Shown: in pieces, positions 60,072-64,000 of the stretch
Layout of the letters: each line of letters begins with the position of its first letter
Position numbering within the stretch: the first letter of the stretch is position 1
Source of the DNA: Chryseobacterium viscerum
GTDB taxonomy: Bacteria > Bacteroidota > Bacteroidia > Flavobacteriales > Weeksellaceae
Assembly (NCBI RefSeq): GCF_002899945.2
Contig: NZ_PPEG02000003.1
Coordinates: 124,001 to 188,000, forward strand
Reading direction: 5' to 3'
DNA length: 64,000 bases
Made by a program: the position numbers and the translations under genes
Notes under the pieces: model-generated
What the model was told of the DNA's origin: nothing
Database searches by the model: none
The model's input: the letters and a program-made list of their open reading frames with translations, nothing else

Positions 60072-61064
60072 TTATTGGTCTCCTGTCTGCTGGTCCAATT
60101 GTGAATATTGATATTCCGTACTTGGTTCTTGTTTCTTCAAGGAAGGAGTTTTATTTTTTTTCTTTTCTTTATATTCCTTTTGATACTGTTTTACCGTTTT
60201 TCCGGTACCATCATGTCTCCATCCCGGAGAGTAGAAAAGATATTTCAATCGGGTTTTAAAAGAAATTCCGGGCTGTCTGATATCTTTGCCTATTCTTCGC
60301 CATTCATAGAATAGGGTAGTTGCCGGATCTTTAGACTCCATCTTAGGATAGATGCCATATTTCACAGGAACCTCAGGATCCTCCTTTTCGAATGTTCCAA
60401 AAATTTTATCCCAGATGATCAGTCCCATTCCCATATTACGATCAAGATATTTGATATTACAGGCATGGTGTACCCTGTGATGGGAAGGAGTTACAAGGAT
60501 ATATTCCAAGAAGCCCATACTTTTGATCGATTGGGTGTGTACAAAAGTACCATAGATCTGTATTGCAGAATAAGCCACCAGAACATGCCATGGATGGAAG
60601 CCCATAAATGCTAGTGGGGAGAAAAATAAATATCTGTACAACGGTTGAAATACAGGACTTCTAAACCCCGTACTAATATTGAAATAATCAGAATTGTGAT
60701 GGGTAATATGTACCGCCCAGAAAACACGCGAGTGGTGATCTACATAATGATGAACATAATAGGCAAAATCCTGAGCAAGGAAGACCGCAATCCAATACCA
60801 TATTCCTTCTTGCCAGTCGAAGATACGGTGGTGATAAAAAAACATCATCACAAACAAAGAAAAACCTTTCATGATGATATCCAGCCCGTAATTGAGCAAA
60901 GCAAAAAGAACATTGGTTGCTACATCTTTGGTTTCATAAATTTTTTCTTTATTGAAGTGGCTATAGGCCATTTCTGCAAAAATAATTACAGCAAACACAG
61001 GAATAGTCCAGGTGTAAACAACATCCGGCCCCTCAGTTTTGAACATATTACTGAAATCCAACAT
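60072..61064 (-). CDS. Sterol desaturase / fatty-acid hydroxylase family protein
   Basis: The 330-residue di-iron membrane enzyme has four to five hydrophobic segments and the histidine clusters of the family: HHYVDHHSRVFWAVHITHHN near residue 101 and HRVHH near 197. Members hydroxylate or desaturate lipids; relatives include alkylglycerol monooxygenase. The C-terminal 70 residues are basic and Lys/Gln-rich. It lies on the opposite strand within the sugar locus, between the two amylolytic genes, and has no obvious link to starch use. Confidence 0.88.
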   Translation of the reverse strand: MLDFSNMFKTEGPDVVYTWTIPVFAVIIFAEMAYSHFNKEKIYETKDVATNVLFALLNYGLDIIMKGFSLFVMMFFYHHRIFDWQEGIWYWIAVFLAQDFAYYVHHYVDHHSRVFWAVHITHHNSDYFNISTGFRSPVFQPLYRYLFFSPLAFMGFHPWHVLVAYSAIQIYGTFVHTQSIKSMGFLEYILVTPSHHRVHHACNIKYLDRNMGMGLIIWDKIFGTFEKEDPEVPVKYGIYPKMESKDPATTLFYEWRRIGKDIRQPGISFKTRLKYLFYSPGWRHDGTGKTVKQYQKEYKEKKKNKTPSLKKQEPSTEYQYSQLDQQTGDQ

Positions 61065-61270
61065 CTTTTTTCTGTAAAACTAAAGATAAAAAGGATGAAA
61101 AGTCAAATTTTCAGGTGAATTTTTTATGAAAAATTTAACTATTTATGGGAAAAATCAAAAAACAGGTGTGGTATCTTAAAATTTTATATTTACAATGATA
61201 AAAAAGATGCATTCTAATTATCCATTAAACCTATAATATATGAAAATTTAATGCTAAATTGAACACTAAT

Positions 61271-63130
61271 ATGAAGACAATATATGCAGCATTTGCCCTT
61301 TCAATAGCTTCTGTCGCTTTTTCCCAAAAAATAGTGGAAAGAGTAGAGCCTGCCTTTTGGTGGAAAGGGATGAGAAATCCTGAACTTCAGATTCTTGTTT
61401 ACGGAAAAGACATTGCCAATAATGAGATCACGCTTTCAGATGGAGTACAGATCAAAGAAATCCGGAAAGTAGAAAATCCGAATTATGCTTTTATTACCAT
61501 TAATACCAACGAAATAAACGTTCCGAAGTTTACCATCAGTATCAGAAAAGGTAAAAAGAATATAGGCTCATATACCTATGAACTGAAACAAAGAAATCCG
61601 GGATCTGCCAACCGGGAATCTTTTACCTCAAAAGATATGATGTACCTTATCATGCCGGACCGTTTTGCCAATGGTAATGAGAAAAATGATTCCAGACCGG
61701 AGCTTACAGAAAAAGCAGATCGAAGCCTTCCAAACGGAAGACATGGCGGAGATCTCCAGGGGATTATCAACAATCTTGATTATATTCAGAACTTGGGAGC
61801 TACAGCTGTTTGGTTAACTCCAGTGAATGAAGATAACGAAAAAGTATACTCTTATCACGGCTATGCCCAGACCGACCTCTATAAAATTGATGCCCGCTAC
61901 GGAACCAATGAAGACTATAAAGCCTTATCTCAGGAGCTCAACAAAAGAAATATGAAGCTGGTGATGGATTATGTTACTAACCACTGGGGCGGCTCACACT
62001 GGATGATCAAAGACCTTCCTTCAAAAGATTGGATACACTGGTTTGATGAAGGGGAGAAAGGATTTAAGCGTTCCAATTATAAAACGACAACGCAATTTGA
62101 CACCAACGCTTCTGATATTGATAAAAAATATGCGCTGGACGGATGGTTTGATACTACAATGCCTGATATTAACCAGAAAAATCCGCTTGTCCTGAAATAT
62201 TTAACCCAAAATGCAATTTGGTGGATTGAATATGCAGAATTAGGAGGATTCCGTGTAGATACTTATCCTTACAATGATAAAGAAGCCATGGCAAAATGGG
62301 CCAAAGCTATTACTGATGAATATCCGAAATTCAATATTGTAGGAGAAACCTGGCTGTATACAGCAGCACAAATTGCAGCATGGCAGAAAAATTCGAAAAT
62401 AGGAGAAATAGAAGGGTACAATTCAAATTTACCATCGGTGATGGATTTTATGCTCTTTGAAAATATGCCTAAAGCTCTTAGTGAAAAAGAAGCTTGGGAT
62501 AAAGGGATGATAAGAATGTATGACTCTTTTACCAGCGATTTCCTTTACCCGGATATCAATAATCTTTTGGTCTTCTTTGAAAATCATGATACCGAAAGAT
62601 GGAATGAAATCTTTAATGGAAATCCTAATGCTTACAAAATAGGACTTACCCTGATCTCAACGGTACGGGGAATTCCTCAGATCTATTACGGATCAGAAAT
62701 AGGAATGAGAGGAGATAAAAAGACAGGAGGTGATGCAGATATCCGCAGGGATTTTCCCGGAGGCTGGAAGTCTGATCAACAGAATGCTTTTAACCCATCT
62801 TCTCAGACTCCGGAGCAGAAAGAGTTTTTCCAGTTTACTCAGAAACTCCTGAACTGGAGAAAAGGTAAAGATTTGATTCATAATGGGAAAACTAAAAATT
62901 TCGTTCCTCAGGACGGTGTTTTTGTTTATTTCAGGTATAATGAAAAAGAAAGTGTAATGGTGGTTGTCAACAATAATGAAAAAGATCATACGTTAGACTT
63001 GAAAAGATTTGCAGAATCACTTAATGGCTTTACAAAAGGAAAAGAGGTAATTTCAGGAAAAGAAATTTCATTACAAAACAATATGAATATTCCTGCAAAA
63101 ACTCCACTCATCATTGAACTTGAAAAATAA
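61271..63130 (+). CDS. GH13 alpha-amylase / neopullulanase-type, secreted
   Basis: From the ATG at 61271 the protein has 619 residues; a TTG four codons earlier is less likely. A signal peptide (1-18, ending AFSQ) and a cyclomaltodextrinase N-terminal domain (about 20-110) precede the barrel. GH13 conserved regions are complete: MDYVTNHWG, GFRVDTYPY (nucleophile Asp), NIVGETW (acid Glu) and FFENHDTER (stabiliser Asp), followed by a cyclomaltodextrinase-type C-terminal domain. It resembles SusA and would cut cyclic or linear maltodextrins in the periplasm. Confidence 0.93.
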   Translation: MKTIYAAFALSIASVAFSQKIVERVEPAFWWKGMRNPELQILVYGKDIANNEITLSDGVQIKEIRKVENPNYAFITINTNEINVPKFTISIRKGKKNIGSYTYELKQRNPGSANRESFTSKDMMYLIMPDRFANGNEKNDSRPELTEKADRSLPNGRHGGDLQGIINNLDYIQNLGATAVWLTPVNEDNEKVYSYHGYAQTDLYKIDARYGTNEDYKALSQELNKRNMKLVMDYVTNHWGGSHWMIKDLPSKDWIHWFDEGEKGFKRSNYKTTTQFDTNASDIDKKYALDGWFDTTMPDINQKNPLVLKYLTQNAIWWIEYAELGGFRVDTYPYNDKEAMAKWAKAITDEYPKFNIVGETWLYTAAQIAAWQKNSKIGEIEGYNSNLPSVMDFMLFENMPKALSEKEAWDKGMIRMYDSFTSDFLYPDINNLLVFFENHDTERWNEIFNGNPNAYKIGLTLISTVRGIPQIYYGSEIGMRGDKKTGGDADIRRDFPGGWKSDQQNAFNPSSQTPEQKEFFQFTQKLLNWRKGKDLIHNGKTKNFVPQDGVFVYFRYNEKESVMVVVNNNEKDHTLDLKRFAESLNGFTKGKEVISGKEISLQNNMNIPAKTPLIIELEK

Positions 63131-63139
63131 TTATTACCT

Positions 63140-63658
63140 ATGAAAAAACTAACGACTGTTTATACATTAATCCTTTTTTTACTGGGATTTTCTTTATTGA
63201 GTGCACAATCAAAAACTCCATTTGACAAAGAAAAAAAAGAGATAAGCACAATGCTTGATGCATTCAATGTAGCTGCTGCAAAAGCAGATTATAATGCTTA
63301 TTTTAATTTCTTTGCTGATGAATCTACCTTTATTGGAACAGATGCTACTGAGATCTGGGACAAAAAAGAATTTATGATTTGGGCGAAACCTCATTTTGAC
63401 AAAAAGAAAACCTGGAATTTTACTTCCCTTAAAAGAAATATTTACTTCAGCAAAGACGGAAAACTGGCTTGGTTCGATGAATTATTGGATACTCAAATGA
63501 AAATTTGCAGAGGTTCAGGGGTGGTAGAAAAAATCAATGGAAGCTGGAAGGTGAAGCAATATGTTCTTTCTGTGACGGTTCCGAATGAAGTGGTGGATAA
63601 AGTAGTGGTTGAAAAGACTCCTATTGAAGATGCATTAATCCAAAAACTGAAGTCATAA
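63140..63658 (+). CDS. Secreted NTF2/SnoaL-like protein
   Basis: The 172 residues have a signal peptide (1-22, ending LSAQ) and an NTF2-like fold: MLDAFNVAAAKADYNAYFNFF followed by the ADESTFIGTDATEIWDKKEF turn and a long beta sheet with IYFSKDGKLAWFDE. Such domains bind small hydrophobic ligands or have unknown roles. It sits ten bases after the GH13 gene, and its stop overlaps the MFS start in TAATG, so it belongs to the maltodextrin transcript. Confidence 0.82.
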   Translation: MKKLTTVYTLILFLLGFSLLSAQSKTPFDKEKKEISTMLDAFNVAAAKADYNAYFNFFADESTFIGTDATEIWDKKEFMIWAKPHFDKKKTWNFTSLKRNIYFSKDGKLAWFDELLDTQMKICRGSGVVEKINGSWKVKQYVLSVTVPNEVVDKVVVEKTPIEDALIQKLKS

Positions 63659-64000
63659 TGGCAGAGATGGCAGGGAAATATGATAAGGGAGTATTGGGAA
63701 GAAGAAAAAAGCCCAATTTATCAATGCTTCAGATCATTAATATGAGTATGGGATTTCTCGGAATTCAGATGGCGTTTGGATTACAAAATGGAAATGCAAG
63801 CCGTATTCTTGGTAACTTAGGAGCAGATGTTCATGAATTATCTTGGTTCTGGCTCGTAGCACCCGTTACAGGATTAATTGTTCAGCCTATTATCGGACAT
63901 ATGGGAGATAATACATGGAGTCCGTTAGGAAGAAGAAAGCCTTACTTTTTAATTGGAGCTGTTTTATGCGCTGTTGGGCTGGTGCTACTTCCCAATGCTG
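63658..64000 (+). CDS. MFS sugar transporter (3' truncated by window end)
   Basis: The first 114 codons are visible. The protein begins with a cytoplasmic basic stretch, then helices containing MSMGFLGIQMAFGLQNGNASR and PVTGLIVQPIIGHMGDNTWS-PLGRRKPY, the signature of the SLC45/maltose-type MFS family. It would carry maltose or maltodextrin across the inner membrane. It is translationally coupled to the NTF2-like gene and in the same direction as GH13. The rest lies beyond the window. Confidence 0.85.
   Translation, partial: MAEMAGKYDKGVLGRRKKPNLSMLQIINMSMGFLGIQMAFGLQNGNASRILGNLGADVHELSWFWLVAPVTGLIVQPIIGHMGDNTWSPLGRRKPYFLIGAVLCAVGLVLLPNA

Overview
The window is a stretch of Bacteroidota chromosome, most likely from a Chryseobacterium-type flavobacterium (Weeksellaceae). 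The evidence is a PorT-family gliding/type IX secretion protein, a type IX C-terminal sorting domain on a secreted chitin-active enzyme, a SusC/SusD locus, a 6S-Flavo-like RNA between zapA and rny, TAnnTTTG (-7) promoter boxes with TTTG about 19 bases upstream, few Shine-Dalgarno sites, and two short double-glycine leader peptides of the kind typical of Chryseobacterium. I see no rRNA, tRNA, CRISPR array, insertion sequence or phage genes.

Layout. 1-5 kb: a truncated SDR-type threonine dehydrogenase, a degenerate polysaccharide deacetylase-like protein, a membrane metallophosphoesterase and a KAS III-like enzyme. 4.3-9 kb: menG, porT, a coiled-coil protein, zapA, 6S RNA and rny. 9-16.3 kb (accessory): an MFS carrier, two orphan six-cysteine peptides, a YeiH exporter with a LysR regulator, a fluoride-riboswitch-controlled CLC antiporter flanked by inverted repeat elements, an ArsC-like protein and a secreted cysteine-rich protein. 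16.3-33.9 kb is mostly housekeeping: gcvT, idi, a SerA-like dehydrogenase, mscL, nnrDE, lgt, yidD, rarA, pheA, dnaA, a low-molecular-weight phosphatase and an RsmI-like methylase, plus a DUF2339 membrane protein and secreted proteins. 34.4-39 kb: a modular chitin-type LPMO, DUF4349, DUF2891 and Mpo1-like proteins. 39-47.6 kb: AraC regulator, TolC, HlyD, MFS, TonB receptor and siderophore-interacting protein, which together look like an export-plus-iron-uptake module. 47.8-52 kb: a methyltransferase, two small unknowns and metG. 52.2-64 kb: a starch/maltodextrin utilisation locus (SusC, SusD, SusE-like, GH97, GH13, NTF2-like, MFS) interrupted by one opposite-strand fatty-acid-hydroxylase-family gene.

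How genes work together. In the sugar locus SusD/SusE-like lipoproteins and SusC would capture and import maltodextrin, GH97 and GH13 would cut it, and the terminal MFS carrier would move products across the inner membrane; operator-like palindromes lie upstream of susC. In the iron module the export trio may secrete a siderophore or drug, while the receptor and SIP import and reduce the ferric complex.

The most unusual signal is non-coding: several families of purine/pyrimidine-skewed intergenic repeat elements. Many abut, or contain, the stop codon of the neighbouring gene. Two of them, 17 kb apart on opposite strands, share a nearly identical core of about 140 bases, and another inverted pair brackets the fluoride antiporter.
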